A stretch of DNA of 64,000 nucleotides from an uncultured beta proteobacterium. GTDB lineage: Bacteria > Pseudomonadota > Gammaproteobacteria > Burkholderiales > Burkholderiaceae_C. The stretch's first letter is position 1, and each line of letters opens with the position of its first letter. This document shows, one piece after another, positions 33,095 to 42,432 of this stretch. The notes under the pieces are model-generated. The model was not told the origin of the DNA. It ran no database searches and worked only from the letters and a program-made list of their open reading frames with translations. A program made the position numbers and the translations under genes. The stretch spans positions 124,001 through 188,000 of the forward strand of contig CAJAES010000034.1 in assembly GCA_903938815.1 (NCBI GenBank), in the 5' to 3' direction.

Positions 33095-34003
33095 TCAGCG
33101 CAGCGCGAGATCGGCGGCCACGCCCGCGAACACGGCGAACCCCATCCAGTGGTTGAGCCGGAAGGCCTGGAAGCAGCCTTCGCGAGTGCGCCCCCGGATC
33201 AGCACGAAATGCCAGGCCGCCTGCGCTCCCGCCACGCCCAGGCCCGCGATGAAGAGCCGGCCCAGGCCCAGGCTGGCGCCGATCATTCCCCAGCTCAGCA
33301 GATAGGCGCCGTAGAAGCCCATCACCGCGGCCACGTCGAAGCGCCCCAGCGTGAGGGCCGAAGTCTGGATGCCGATGCGGATGTCGTCGTCGCGGTCGAC
33401 CATCGCGTACTCGGTGTCGTAGGCCAGCACCCAGAACAGGTTGCCCGCCAGCAGCCACCAGGCGTGCGGCGGCACGGCGTCGGTCACCGCCCGCAGCGAC
33501 CAGTCCCGCCCGCCCAGCACCGCCGCGAATGCCATCGGGATGCCGAAGCTGAAGGCCACGCCCAGAACCGCCTGCGGCATCGACACCAGCCGCTTGGCGT
33601 AGGGGTAGGCCAGCGTCACGCCCAACGCCGCAAAGCTCAGCAGGATGGTCGGCGGGTTGGTGGTGAGCACCAGCGCGAAGGCCAGCAGCGCCAGCACCGC
33701 GCCCAGCAGCAGGGCCTCGCGCACCGAGACCGCGCCGCGCGTGACCGGGCGCTGCGAGGTGCGCTTGACGTGGCGGTCGAAGTTGCGGTCGGCCACGTCG
33801 TTGACGCAGCACCCGGCGCTTCGCATCAGCACCGTGCCCAGCACGAACACCAGCGCCAGGTGCCAGCCGGGGTAGCCATCGCCCGCGATCCACAGCGCCG
33901 AGAGGCCGGGCCACAGCAGCAGCAGCCAGCCCGCGGGACGATTCCAGCGGATCAGATCGAGGTACAGGGCCAGGCGTGAAACCTGGGGGGGCCGGGTGCT
34001 CAT
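33095..34003 (-). CDS. ubiA: 4-hydroxybenzoate octaprenyltransferase
   Basis: A 302-residue integral-membrane prenyltransferase of ubiquinone synthesis. Asp-rich motif 1 is N-D-V-A-D-R-N-F-D (about 68-76) followed by H-V-K-R-T-S-Q-R-P; motif 2 is [12 protein letters not shown] (about 193-204). Eight to nine membrane helices are expected. ATG 34003 gives the family start; the frame is open 22 codons further. GATAAT lies 6 nt upstream with no SD. Confidence 0.96.
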   Translation of the reverse strand: MSTRPPQVSRLALYLDLIRWNRPAGWLLLLWPGLSALWIAGDGYPGWHLALVFVLGTVLMRSAGCCVNDVADRNFDRHVKRTSQRPVTRGAVSVREALLLGAVLALLAFALVLTTNPPTILLSFAALGVTLAYPYAKRLVSMPQAVLGVAFSFGIPMAFAAVLGGRDWSLRAVTDAVPPHAWWLLAGNLFWVLAYDTEYAMVDRDDDIRIGIQTSALTLGRFDVAAVMGFYGAYLLSWGMIGASLGLGRLFIAGLGVAGAQAAWHFVLIRGRTREGCFQAFRLNHWMGFAVFAGVAADLALR

Positions 34004-34009
34004 GCCGGG

Positions 34010-34015
34010 ATTATC
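34010..34015 (-). promoter_or_regulatory. -10-like hexamer before ubiA
   Basis: GATAAT on the reverse strand, 6 nt from the ATG. It lies within the small dyad CGGGA-TTA-TCCCG (34006-34018). Candidate leaderless promoter. Confidence 0.4.
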
Positions 34016-34077
34016 CCGAGCACGGGGCCCGCCGGGGGTTCTACCCTCACGGCTCACGATCTTCCGCAAGACACCGC

Positions 34078-35247
34078 ATGAACATCCGCCTGCTGCTCGC
34101 CGCCGTCTTCACGCTGGCCACGGGTGCCGCCTTCGCCGCCGAAGGATGGCTCACGATCAACAACCCACCGCCCGTTATCGGCGCCGACGGGCAGCCGCAC
34201 GAGGCCAGCTGTTCCGGCTACCCGGGCACCAACTCGCGCTACAAGTTCTGGGTGCGCCCCGGCGACCCGAAGAAGCTGGCCGTGGTCTTCGACGGCGGCG
34301 GCGCCTGTTTCGACAACCTCACCTGCAGCTTTCCCATGGGCGGCCGCGTGCGCGACCCTGTGATCCAGTTCTACACGCCGGCCATCCCGCGGGGCGTCGA
34401 CCCCAGCCGGTACGGCGGGCTGCTCGACCTCGCCAACCCCGCCAACCCGGTACGCGACTGGACCCTGGTGGCGATTCCCTATTGCACGGGAGACGTGCAC
34501 CTGGGTTCGGCGGACCGCACCTACGACAACGTCGGCCACCCCAGGCTGCCGGCGCAGTTCACGATCCGCCACCGCGGGTACGACAACTTCATGGTCGTGC
34601 TCGACTGGATCTCCCGCAACCTGCCGTCCGACGTGCAGGACCTGCTCGTCACGGGCGCCAGCGCAGGGGGCTACGGCGCGGCGGGGCACTTCCCGTGGCT
34701 GGCGCGGCAGTTTCCGCAGGCGCGCCTGTCGGTGCTGGCCGATGCGAGCCAGGGCGTCAGCACGCCGGCCTTCGACAGCGGCAACCCCGGCCGGGCCGGC
34801 TGGAACGTTCAGCTCGCGCCCTGGGTCTTCGGCAGCGACCCGCTGGCAGTGCCCACGAACGAGATGTTCCGGCGCGGCGCGCAGGCCTACCCCGGCGCGC
34901 GCTTCGCGCAATACACCAACACCCAGGACAGCGTTCAGGCGGGCTTCTATGCCTACATGAAGCTCTTCTTCGGGCCGGGTGGCGACTGCCCGCGCGTCAC
35001 GCCCGACTGGAACCGCCAGATGCTCGACACGCTGGCCACCGACCGCGCGCTGCTGACCAACTTCCGCTCCTATGTGCTGCCGGGCGCCGACCACACGATC
35101 ATTGCGGACGACAAGTTCTACTCGGCATCGCCCGCCGGACAGCCGTTCTCGGACTGGCTCGGCGCGATGCTCGACTGGCGGCCGGGTGCGCCGGCCTGGA
35201 ACCACGCCGCCTGCCCGGACTGCCTGACGCCGCTGCCCTGCCCCTGA
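34078..35247 (+). CDS. Pectinacetylesterase-family secreted hydrolase
   Basis: A 389-residue secreted protein with a Sec signal (about 1-21, ends A-F-A-A). The alpha/beta-hydrolase nucleophile motif G-A-S-A-G-G-Y-G (Ser about residue 197), V-F-D-G-G-G-A-C-F (oxyanion region, about 75-83), the I-P-Y-C-T-G-D-V-H block and a late G-A-D-H-T-I (His about 341) fit the pectinacetylesterase/Notum family. Multiple Cys suggest disulfides. No pectinase genes are nearby, and bacterial members may act on other acyl or lipid esters. The frame is open to 33976, but M-N-I-R-L-L-L-A-A at 34078 gives the signal. Confidence 0.85.
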   Translation: MNIRLLLAAVFTLATGAAFAAEGWLTINNPPPVIGADGQPHEASCSGYPGTNSRYKFWVRPGDPKKLAVVFDGGGACFDNLTCSFPMGGRVRDPVIQFYTPAIPRGVDPSRYGGLLDLANPANPVRDWTLVAIPYCTGDVHLGSADRTYDNVGHPRLPAQFTIRHRGYDNFMVVLDWISRNLPSDVQDLLVTGASAGGYGAAGHFPWLARQFPQARLSVLADASQGVSTPAFDSGNPGRAGWNVQLAPWVFGSDPLAVPTNEMFRRGAQAYPGARFAQYTNTQDSVQAGFYAYMKLFFGPGGDCPRVTPDWNRQMLDTLATDRALLTNFRSYVLPGADHTIIADDKFYSASPAGQPFSDWLGAMLDWRPGAPAWNHAACPDCLTPLPCP

Positions 35248-35300
35248 AACCCGCTGCGCGGCCTTGCGGCTGCACGGCCGGGCCTGATGCCTGCCTGCCT

Positions 35301-35324
35301 GCCTGCCGGGCCGGGCCGGCAGGC
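35301..35324. terminator. Strong hairpin between the esterase gene and prfC
   Basis: 9-bp perfect stem GCCTGCCGG / CCGGCAGGC with a 6-nt loop, between two convergent genes. Likely bidirectional transcription end, without a clear T-run. It follows a short CTGC tandem run (35291-35306). Confidence 0.5.
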
Positions 35325-35331
35325 TGCGCGT

Positions 35332-36948
35332 TCAGCCGTCGAGCTGCTTCTGGAACACCAGCCCCGCGTGCTCGCGCAGCGCATGGAACTGGATCTTGGG
35401 CCAGTTGTCCTGCATGGCGCGCAGTTCGCCTGCGTATTCCAGCAGCACGCAGGGTGCGTCAACGGCGTCCAGCGCCACACGGTGGGCGTTGCCGTCGATG
35501 AAGCGCTGCAGTTCCTTCGCATCGGGGCAGGTCACCCAGCGCGCCACGTTGTAGCGGGCCGGCATGATGCGCGCCTTGCAGCCGTACTCGTGCTCCAGGC
35601 GGTGCGCCACCACCTCGAACTGCAGCTGCCCCACGGCGCCCAGCAGCAGCACGCTGCCCGCCACGGGGCGGAAGACCTGGATCGCGCCTTCCTCGCCCAG
35701 CTGCGTCAGCCCGGCGCGCAGCTGCTTGGTGCGCAGCGGGTCAGCCACTTCCACCGAGCGGAACATCTCGGGCGCGAAGAACGGCAGACCGGTGAACTGC
35801 AGCGATTCGCCTTCCGTCAGCGTATCGCCGAGCTGCAGCACGCCGTGGTTGGGGATGCCGATGATGTCTCCGGCATAGGCTTCCTCGAGCAGCTCTCGGC
35901 GCTGGCTCAGGAAGCTCACCACGGTGTTGGGCCGCAGCTCCTTGCCCGAGCGCGTCACCTTCAGGCGCATGCCGCGCTCGAAGTGCCCGCTGGCCACGCG
36001 CACGAAGGCGATGCGGTCGCGGTGCGCCGGGTCCATGTTGGCCTGGATCTTGAAGACGACGCCGGTGAACTTCGGCTCGGTCGGCTGCACCACGCGCTGG
36101 ATGGCGGCCTTGGGGCCGGGCGGCGGCGCCAGGTCCACCAGCGCGTCCAGAACTTCGCGCACGCCGAAGTTGTTGATGGCCGAGCCGAAGAACATCGGCG
36201 TCTGGCGGCCGGCCAGGAAGGCGGCCTCGTCGAACGGGGGTGCGGCTTCCTGCACCAGCTCCACCTCGCCGGCGGCCTGGGTGTAGGCGGCGCCGAAGCG
36301 CTGCTCGAGCAGCGGGTTGGCCAGGCCGTCGATGATCTCGTCGTCGTTGCGGTCGCGGTCCTGGCCGGACGAGAAGACCCGCATCTGCTGCTTGCGCAGG
36401 TCGAGCACGCCGCCGAAGAACTTGCCCATGCCCACGGGCCAGGTGAAGGGCACCACGCCCATGCCCAGCTCGCGCTCGATCTCGTCCATCAGGGCCAGCG
36501 GGTCCTGCACCTCGCGGTCCATCTTGTTGACGAAGGTCAGGATGGGCGTGTTGCGTGCCCGGCAGACCTGCAGCAGCCGCCGCGTCTGCGGCTCGACGCC
36601 GTTGGCAGCGTCGATCACCATCAGCGCGGCGTCCACGGCCGTCAGCACGCGGTAGGTGTCCTCGCTGAAGTCCTGGTGGCCGGGGGTGTCCAGCAGGTTG
36701 ATGACGCAGTCGCGGAACTCCATCTGCATGACCGAGCTCGCCACCGAGATGCCGCGCTGCTTCTCGATCTCCATCCAGTCGGACGTGGCGTGGCGCGAAG
36801 CCTTGCGCGCCTTCACCGAGCCGGCGATCTGGATCGCGCCGGAGAACAGCAGCAGCTTTTCCGTCAGCGTGGTCTTGCCGGCGTCGGGGTGGGAGATGAT
36901 GGCGAAGGTGCGCCGGCGGCGGACCTGGTCTGAAAGCTCGGAGGACAT
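35332..36948 (-). CDS. prfC: Peptide chain release factor 3
   Basis: A 538-residue translational GTPase that recycles RF1/RF2. G-domain motifs: S-H-P-D-A-G-K-T-T-L-T-E-K (about 18-30), D-T-P-G-H-Q-D-F-S-E-D-T-Y-R (G3, about 87-100), N-K-M-D-R-E (G4, about 141-146). The C-terminal RF3-specific part ends V-F-Q-K-Q-L-D-G. ATG 36948 has no SD; GATAAT is 7 nt upstream. Confidence 0.97.
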   Translation of the reverse strand: MSSELSDQVRRRRTFAIISHPDAGKTTLTEKLLLFSGAIQIAGSVKARKASRHATSDWMEIEKQRGISVASSVMQMEFRDCVINLLDTPGHQDFSEDTYRVLTAVDAALMVIDAANGVEPQTRRLLQVCRARNTPILTFVNKMDREVQDPLALMDEIERELGMGVVPFTWPVGMGKFFGGVLDLRKQQMRVFSSGQDRDRNDDEIIDGLANPLLEQRFGAAYTQAAGEVELVQEAAPPFDEAAFLAGRQTPMFFGSAINNFGVREVLDALVDLAPPPGPKAAIQRVVQPTEPKFTGVVFKIQANMDPAHRDRIAFVRVASGHFERGMRLKVTRSGKELRPNTVVSFLSQRRELLEEAYAGDIIGIPNHGVLQLGDTLTEGESLQFTGLPFFAPEMFRSVEVADPLRTKQLRAGLTQLGEEGAIQVFRPVAGSVLLLGAVGQLQFEVVAHRLEHEYGCKARIMPARYNVARWVTCPDAKELQRFIDGNAHRVALDAVDAPCVLLEYAGELRAMQDNWPKIQFHALREHAGLVFQKQLDG

Positions 36949-36955
36949 GCGGGGG

Positions 36956-36961
36956 ATTATC
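36956..36961 (-). promoter_or_regulatory. -10-like hexamer before prfC
   Basis: GATAAT on the reverse strand, 7 nt from the prfC ATG and no SD. Same arrangement as ubiA. Confidence 0.4.
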
Positions 36962-37018
36962 GGCGGCGCGGCCGCCTGCCCTGCGACGACCCGCCCGCGC
37001 GACCCCGTCAGGCCGGGA

Positions 37019-37531
37019 TCACTCCTCCAGCAGCGAGCGCAGCATCCAGGCGGTCTGCTCGTGCACGGTCAGGCGCTGCGTCAGCAGGTCGGCCGTCGGC
37101 TCGTCGCCGGCCCGGTCGGCCAGCGGGAAGATGCTGCGCGCCGTGCGGGCCACGGCTTCGTGGCCTTCCACCAGGATCTTCACCATCTCCAGCGCCTTGG
37201 GCGGCGTGGCGGGCGCGTCCTTGATCGAGGACAAGGCGCCGAACTGCGCATAGGAGCCCGGCGCAGGGTGCCCGAGGCTGCGGATGCGCTCGGCGATCGG
37301 GTCGACCGCGGTCCAGAGTTCTGTGTACTGCCCCATGAACATGGTGTGCAGCGTGTTGAACATCGGCCCGGTGACGTTCCAGTGGAAGTTGTGCGTCGTC
37401 AGATACAGCGTGTAGGTATCGGCCAGCAGGCGGCTCAGGCCGCCGGCGATGGCGCCGCGGTCCTTCTCGCTGATGCCGATGTTGATGCGCGGGGCGCTGG
37501 GTGCGGTGGATGTGGTCGATTTCCTGGCCAT
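37019..37531 (-). CDS. dps: Dps-family ferritin-like DNA-protection protein
   Basis: A 170-residue Dps/ferritin-like protein forming 12-mers that oxidise iron with peroxide and protect DNA. Ferroxidase ligands appear in T-H-N-F-H-W-N-V (His pair, about 46-49) and [12 protein letters not shown] (Asp and Glu, about 73-84). The N-terminal tail is rich in Lys, Ser and Thr, as in DNA-binding forms. The frame is open to 37831 but ATG 37531 gives normal length. oxyR lies 11 kb away in this window; a regulatory link is plausible but not shown. Confidence 0.94.
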   Translation of the reverse strand: MARKSTTSTAPSAPRINIGISEKDRGAIAGGLSRLLADTYTLYLTTHNFHWNVTGPMFNTLHTMFMGQYTELWTAVDPIAERIRSLGHPAPGSYAQFGALSSIKDAPATPPKALEMVKILVEGHEAVARTARSIFPLADRAGDEPTADLLTQRLTVHEQTAWMLRSLLEE

Positions 37532-37581
37532 GTCGGACTCCTGTCGAGTTTGTGGGGTGCCCGGAAAGGGCATGGCGTGCC

Positions 37582-37587
37582 TACACT
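37582..37587 (+). promoter_or_regulatory. -10-like hexamer before the hybrid kinase gene
   Basis: TACACT, 8 nt before ATG 37596, no SD. Same pattern as proC. Confidence 0.35.
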
Positions 37588-37595
37588 CCGGGCCA

Positions 37596-39941
37596 ATGAG
37601 CGAGTCTGCCGCATCCGACACCCTCGCGCGAGCCGTTGCCGAAACGGCCGAACTGGTCATGGCCCTGGCGGGCTGGCCGGCGGCGTTGGTGCAGGTCGAT
37701 GCAGATTCCGCGCCCGCGATCTCGGCGCCCGGCCTCGACGACCCGGCCGCCGCCCAGCGGCAGGCGCGCGCGGCACTGCTCGGCGCAGTGGATGGCGCCG
37801 AGCCGATCATCACCGGCAGCGTCACGGTCATCGCCGTGGCCCTGCCCGCGCCGTGCCAAGGGGTGGTGGCGGTGTTCGGCCCGCCGGGCGCGCGGCCACC
37901 GCCCGGGCTGCACAGGCACCTCGTCCTGCTGGCCCGCAGTCTGGCCGCGCGGTGCGAACTGGTGCAGCGCGAGCACCGGCTGTCCCGTATCGCTGCCCAG
38001 GTTCCGGGCGCGCTCTATCAGTTCCATCTGGGTGCCGATGGCCGCATGGGATTCCCCTATGCCAGCGAAGGCATCCGCGATGTCTATCGCGTGACGCCCG
38101 ATCTGGTGCGCGAGGACGCCCAGTTGCTGTTCGACCTGGGCCACCCCGACGACACGCCCCGGGTGCTGGCATCGATCGTCGCCTCGGCGCAGAACCTCAC
38201 GCTCTGGGACTGCGAGTACCGCGTGCGGTTCCCCGATGGCGCCGAACACTGGCTGCACGGCCGCGCCATGCCCGAGCGCCTGGCGGATGGCGGTACGCTC
38301 TGGCACGGCTTCATCACGCCCATCGACACCCGCAAGCGCACCGAGGTGGAGCTCCAGCGCAGCGAGCAGAGCTTCCGTCAGTTCTTCGAGGCCGGCCTGG
38401 TGGGAATGACCATCGCCGAGCCCGACCGCCAGTGGCGCCGCGTCAATCACCGCATGGGCGACATCCTGGGCTACACGCCGCAGGAGATCCAGGCGCTCAG
38501 CTGGCCCGAGGTCACGCACCCCGAAGATCTCGATGCCGACGAGGCGAACTACGCCCGCATGGTGGCCGGCGAGATCGACGGCTACGTGATGGACAAGCGC
38601 TATCTGCACAAGGACGGCAGCATCGTCGACTGCATGCTGGCCGTGCGTTGCGAGCGAGAGCCCGATGGCACTGTGCAGCGGGTCTTCGCGATCGTCGAGG
38701 ACGTCTCCGACCGCCGCCGCGCCGAGCGGGCTCTGCAGCGCCAGCGCGATGCACTGGAAGAACAGGTGGCCGCGCGAACGCAGGAGCTCGTCGCCGCGCG
38801 CGACTCGGCGCAGCAGGCCAGCCGCGCGAAGACCGAGTTCCTGTCGAGCATGAGCCACGAGCTGCGCACGCCGCTGAACGCCATCCTCGGCTTCGCGCAG
38901 CTGATCGAGCTCGACCGCGATCTCGGTTCGCGCTCGGTCAGCCACCTGCGCGAGGTCCTGCGCGCCGGCAGGCATCTGCTGCGCCTGATCAACGAGGTGC
39001 TCGACCTGGCCCAGGTGGAGTCCGGCCGTCTGGCCCTGTCGCCCGAGGCGCTGTCCCTGGCGGAGCTGGTCGACGATGCGCTGGCGCTCTCGGAGCCGCT
39101 GGCGGCGCCGCGCCATGTGGCGCTGCGCTCCACCGTGCCGCCGGGTCTGGTGGTGCGTGCCGACCGCATGCGCCTGAAGCAGGTTCTGCTGAACCTGGTG
39201 GGCAATGCCATCAAGTACAACCGCCAGGGCGGCGACGTCGACATCAGCGCCGCGCTGGTCGGTGTGGACCGCCTGCGGCTCGTCGTGCGCGACACCGGGC
39301 AGGGCATCCCGCCCGACCGCATCGGGCAGCTGTTCCAGCCCTTCAGCCGCCTGGGCGCCGAGCTCGGCGCGGTCGAGGGCACGGGCATCGGCCTGGCGCT
39401 CAGCCGGCGCCTGGTGGACCTGATGGGCGGCGACATCGGCGTCGACAGCCCGCCCGGCGGCGGCGCCGCGTTCTGGGTCGACCTGCCCGTGAGCCAGTTC
39501 GCCGAAGCCCCGCCGCCGCCGCTGGCGGGCATCGACTCGGCCGACGGACACTGGCCGCTGGCCGAGACCGTCGTGCTGTATGTCGAGGACAACCCCGCCA
39601 ACCTGGCGTTGGTGGAGCAGATCCTGGCACGGCACCCGGGCGTACGCCTGATCAGCGCCGATTCCGGCCCGGCCGGCCTGGCGCTGGCGCGCACGCACCG
39701 CCCGGCGCTGATCCTGCTGGACATCCACCTGCCGGGCATGGACGGCTACGAGCTTCTCGCCCGCCTGCGGGCCGACGAGGCCACCCGCGCCATCCCGGCC
39801 GTGGCGCTGACGGCGCAGGCGATGCCGCGCGATGCCCGGCGCGCCATCGAGGCCGGCTTCGACGAGTACATGGCCAAGCCGATCGACGTGCCGGTGTTCG
39901 ACACGCTGCTGCGGCGCTTCCTGGCGCCCGGTAGGGTCTGA
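37596..39941 (+). CDS. Hybrid sensor histidine kinase with PAS domains and receiver
   Basis: A 781-residue soluble hybrid kinase. Order: N-terminal region without membrane helices (1-130), PAS (about 135-250), PAS-PAC (about 255-380, [11 protein letters not shown]), coiled linker, HisKA with [10 protein letters not shown] (His about 421), HATPase with [17 protein letters not shown] and G-T-G-I-G-L-A-L-S, then a receiver (about 655-775) with V-E-D-N, phospho-Asp in [10 protein letters not shown] (about 709) and the K of A-K-P-I. No partner regulator gene is adjacent, so signal and output are unknown; the phosphate may go to a distant Hpt protein. Confidence 0.93.
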   Translation: MSESAASDTLARAVAETAELVMALAGWPAALVQVDADSAPAISAPGLDDPAAAQRQARAALLGAVDGAEPIITGSVTVIAVALPAPCQGVVAVFGPPGARPPPGLHRHLVLLARSLAARCELVQREHRLSRIAAQVPGALYQFHLGADGRMGFPYASEGIRDVYRVTPDLVREDAQLLFDLGHPDDTPRVLASIVASAQNLTLWDCEYRVRFPDGAEHWLHGRAMPERLADGGTLWHGFITPIDTRKRTEVELQRSEQSFRQFFEAGLVGMTIAEPDRQWRRVNHRMGDILGYTPQEIQALSWPEVTHPEDLDADEANYARMVAGEIDGYVMDKRYLHKDGSIVDCMLAVRCEREPDGTVQRVFAIVEDVSDRRRAERALQRQRDALEEQVAARTQELVAARDSAQQASRAKTEFLSSMSHELRTPLNAILGFAQLIELDRDLGSRSVSHLREVLRAGRHLLRLINEVLDLAQVESGRLALSPEALSLAELVDDALALSEPLAAPRHVALRSTVPPGLVVRADRMRLKQVLLNLVGNAIKYNRQGGDVDISAALVGVDRLRLVVRDTGQGIPPDRIGQLFQPFSRLGAELGAVEGTGIGLALSRRLVDLMGGDIGVDSPPGGGAAFWVDLPVSQFAEAPPPPLAGIDSADGHWPLAETVVLYVEDNPANLALVEQILARHPGVRLISADSGPAGLALARTHRPALILLDIHLPGMDGYELLARLRADEATRAIPAVALTAQAMPRDARRAIEAGFDEYMAKPIDVPVFDTLLRRFLAPGRV

Positions 39942-39984
39942 GGCCAGGGCCGGCCCCCGTCTCTGTTTCGGGCGCCCGAGCTGT

Positions 39985-40058
39985 CGTTTCCTTGCCGCGC
40001 CGACCTCGGTGCCGACCTCGGTGCCGACTTCAGTGCCAACGTCGGCGCCGTCTTCAGC
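39985..40058. repeat. Degenerate 12-nt repeats at the end of pbpC
   Basis: About five diverged copies of a 12-nt unit (CGACCTCGGTGC and relatives) fill most of the gap between the kinase gene and pbpC, reaching the pbpC stop codon. Probably slippage-derived. Confidence 0.5.
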
Positions 40059-42432
40059 GCTGCCGATCCGCGGCCGCCTGAGCCCCCCGCACCGTCGCGC
40101 CGCGCACCTCGAACCACACCGCCTGCTGCACGCGCCCGTCGGTGCCGAGCAACTGCAGTTCGTGTCGCCCCGGCCACGGCGCCCAGGTGATGCGCGGTCC
40201 CTGGCCGATGCGCCGCCCGTTCAGCACCCAGGTGCCGGCCTCGCCCTCGAAGCGGATGCGCTGGGCGGACGGCGGGATGTCCGGGTCCAGCGCGAAGACG
40301 CTGCCGCTGCGTGGCTCGGTGATGCCGAAGCGGCCGTCCGACCCGCCGTTGCTGCCGTTCACACTGGCCCGGCCCCCCGAACCTGCTGCATGGGCAGCGC
40401 CCCCCACCTGCGCGCTGGCGAGTTGCCGCGCCTGCTGCGTGCCGGTGATGAAGAGTTCCGCCCGCGCCGGCTCGCGTGCGGCGTCGAAGCTGACCGGCAG
40501 GGCCACGATGCCGGCCGGCGCGGCAGGCGGGCGCGAAGGGCGGGCCGCATGCAGGTGCTGCACCAGGCTGCGCCACACCGGCGCGGCGCCGCTGACGCCG
40601 CTCACGCCGTGCATGGGCTCGCCGCTCGCGTTGCCGACCCAGACGCCGACCGTGAACCGGTCGGTGAAGCCGATGCACCAGTTGTCGCGCAGGTCCTTGC
40701 TGGTGCCGGTCTTCACCGCGGCGAAGCCCCGCGTGGCCAGCGAACTGGACAGCCCGAAGGTGCCGGCGCGCGCATTGTTGTCGGCCAGGATGTCCGTGAC
40801 CAGATGCGCCGAGGCGGCGTCCATCACGCGGCGTGGGCGCTGCGCCCCTGGGATCGCGCCCTTCGCAGCGACCGTTCCTGTCGCAGCCACCGCACCTTTC
40901 TCTGTTCCGTTCCCTGCCCCCACCCGCCAGATCGCGGGCGAGGCCATGCCCCCGTTGGCCAGCGTCCGGTAGGCGTTGGCCAGCGCCAGCAGCGTGACAT
41001 CGGCACCCCCCAGCGCGAGCGCGTGGCCGTAGTGGCCGCCGCTGTGCGGCAGCGCCAGGCCGAGCGCGTTCAGGCGCTCGAAGAAGGCGTCCGGCGGCAG
41101 CAGAGTGCCCACCCGGACTGCCGGCACGTTCAGGCTGGCGCCCAGCGCCGTGCGGGCGCTGACCCAGCCGCGGAAGTCGCGGTCGTAGTTTTGCGGCGCG
41201 TACAGGCCCGCGCCGGTGGCGATCTGCGCTGGCGAGTCGTCCAGCAGGCTGGCCGGCGTGATGAGCCGGCGCTCGAAGGCCAGCCCGTACAGAAAGGGCT
41301 TGAGCGTCGAGCCCGGCTGGCGCCGCGCCAGCACGCCGTCCACGGCAGGCGCGTCGGAGAAGTCCCCGCTGGAGCCCACCCAGGCCAGCACCTCGCCACT
41401 CGCGTTGTCCAGCACGATCACCGCGCCGTCCTCGACGTTGCGCCCCTGCAGTTCAGCCAACTGCTGCCGCAGCGCGCCCAGCGCGACACGCTGCAGCCCG
41501 GCGTCCAGCGTGCTGCGCTGCGCCAGCGGGCCGGCCGGGTCCAGCGCCAGGCGTGCGAGATGCGGCGCCAGCTGCTCGCCCAGCGGCCTGCCGCCGCGCT
41601 GCGCCAGCGCGGTGGCCGCCAGCACGGGCAGGGCCTCGCAACCCAGGCCCTGCAGCGTCAGCACGCCGCAGGCGCGCTCGGCCACGCGCGGCGCCGATGC
41701 GCCGGGCGATCGCACCAGCGCCGCGGCCAGCGCGGCCTCCTGTGCGTCGAGCCCGCTCGGGTGCTTGTGGAAGAGCGTCTGCGACAGCGCGCCGATGCCC
41801 ACGAGCTCGCCGCGAAAGGGCACTGCGTTCAGGTAGGCCTCCAGGATCTGGCTCTTGCGCCAGGACGCCTCCAGCCGGCTGGCCATCACGACCTGCCCGA
41901 TCTTCTGCGCCACGTCCCGGCCGCCCGCGGGGCGGGCCAGCCCGGCATCGATCAGGCCGGCCAGCTGCATGGTCAGCGTCGACGCCCCCTGGGTGCGGGT
42001 GTTCAGCAGGTTCGCCCAGGCGCTGCGCGCCACCGCCGGCCAGTCGACGCCGGCGTGCGCCCAGAAGCGGCGGTCCTCGCTGAGCACGATGGCCTGCAGC
42101 AGCGCGGGCGAGATGTCCTCCAGCGCCACCCATGGCAGGCGCCGGACGCCGAAGTCCACGCGGCGGGACTGCAGCGGTGTGCCGTGGCGGTCCAGCAGGC
42201 TCAGGTCCGAAGGCCGGTGGGCCGCGCGCACCTGCTCGAACGACGGCAGCGCGCCGTCCTGCGCCGCGGCCGCAGGGGGTGGCGATGCCGCGCCGGCGGC
42301 GCTGGCCGTGACGGCAGCGCTGGCGAGAACAGCGGCCAATGCGGCCGCGAATACTGCAGGAAATGCTGCAGGAAGTGCGGCAGGAAGTGCTGCAGAAAGT
42401 GCGGCGGCGAAGATGCGCCGCCCCGATCTCAC
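40054..42432 (-). CDS. pbpC: Penicillin-binding protein 1C
   Basis: A 792-residue class A PBP with glycosyltransferase and transpeptidase domains at the inner membrane. Glycosyltransferase: S-E-D-R-R-F-W-A-H-A-G-V-D-W (about 97-110) and G-A-S-T-L-T-M-Q-L. Transpeptidase: S-T-L-K (about 368-371, nucleophile Ser), S-L-N, and K-T-G-T-S. The C-terminal BiPBP_C domain (about 690-785) is typical of PbpC. The start is GTG 42432, overlapping the A2M stop as GTGA, so translation is coupled. The frame runs far upstream antisense-free into the A2M gene (to 43443) but that part is a shadow. The signal-anchor is an Ala/Leu/Pro repeat tract. Confidence 0.94.
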   Translation of the reverse strand: MRSGRRIFAAALSAALPAALPAAFPAVFAAALAAVLASAAVTASAAGAASPPPAAAAQDGALPSFEQVRAAHRPSDLSLLDRHGTPLQSRRVDFGVRRLPWVALEDISPALLQAIVLSEDRRFWAHAGVDWPAVARSAWANLLNTRTQGASTLTMQLAGLIDAGLARPAGGRDVAQKIGQVVMASRLEASWRKSQILEAYLNAVPFRGELVGIGALSQTLFHKHPSGLDAQEAALAAALVRSPGASAPRVAERACGVLTLQGLGCEALPVLAATALAQRGGRPLGEQLAPHLARLALDPAGPLAQRSTLDAGLQRVALGALRQQLAELQGRNVEDGAVIVLDNASGEVLAWVGSSGDFSDAPAVDGVLARRQPGSTLKPFLYGLAFERRLITPASLLDDSPAQIATGAGLYAPQNYDRDFRGWVSARTALGASLNVPAVRVGTLLPPDAFFERLNALGLALPHSGGHYGHALALGGADVTLLALANAYRTLANGGMASPAIWRVGAGNGTEKGAVAATGTVAAKGAIPGAQRPRRVMDAASAHLVTDILADNNARAGTFGLSSSLATRGFAAVKTGTSKDLRDNWCIGFTDRFTVGVWVGNASGEPMHGVSGVSGAAPVWRSLVQHLHAARPSRPPAAPAGIVALPVSFDAAREPARAELFITGTQQARQLASAQVGGAAHAAGSGGRASVNGSNGGSDGRFGITEPRSGSVFALDPDIPPSAQRIRFEGEAGTWVLNGRRIGQGPRITWAPWPGRHELQLLGTDGRVQQAVWFEVRGATVRGAQAAADRQR
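42331..42409. repeat. Repeat tract encoding the PbpC signal anchor
   Basis: Imperfect 12-15 nt repeats (ATGCTGCAGGAAGTGCGGC-like) with several CTGCAG words, encoding A-L-P-A and A-F-P-A repeats in the hydrophobic segment. Base use is less G+C-rich than its surroundings. Confidence 0.6.

Noticed and set aside
37581-39728. 715-codon open frame on the reverse strand
   Set aside because: Antisense to the hybrid kinase, which has complete HisKA, HATPase and receiver motifs.
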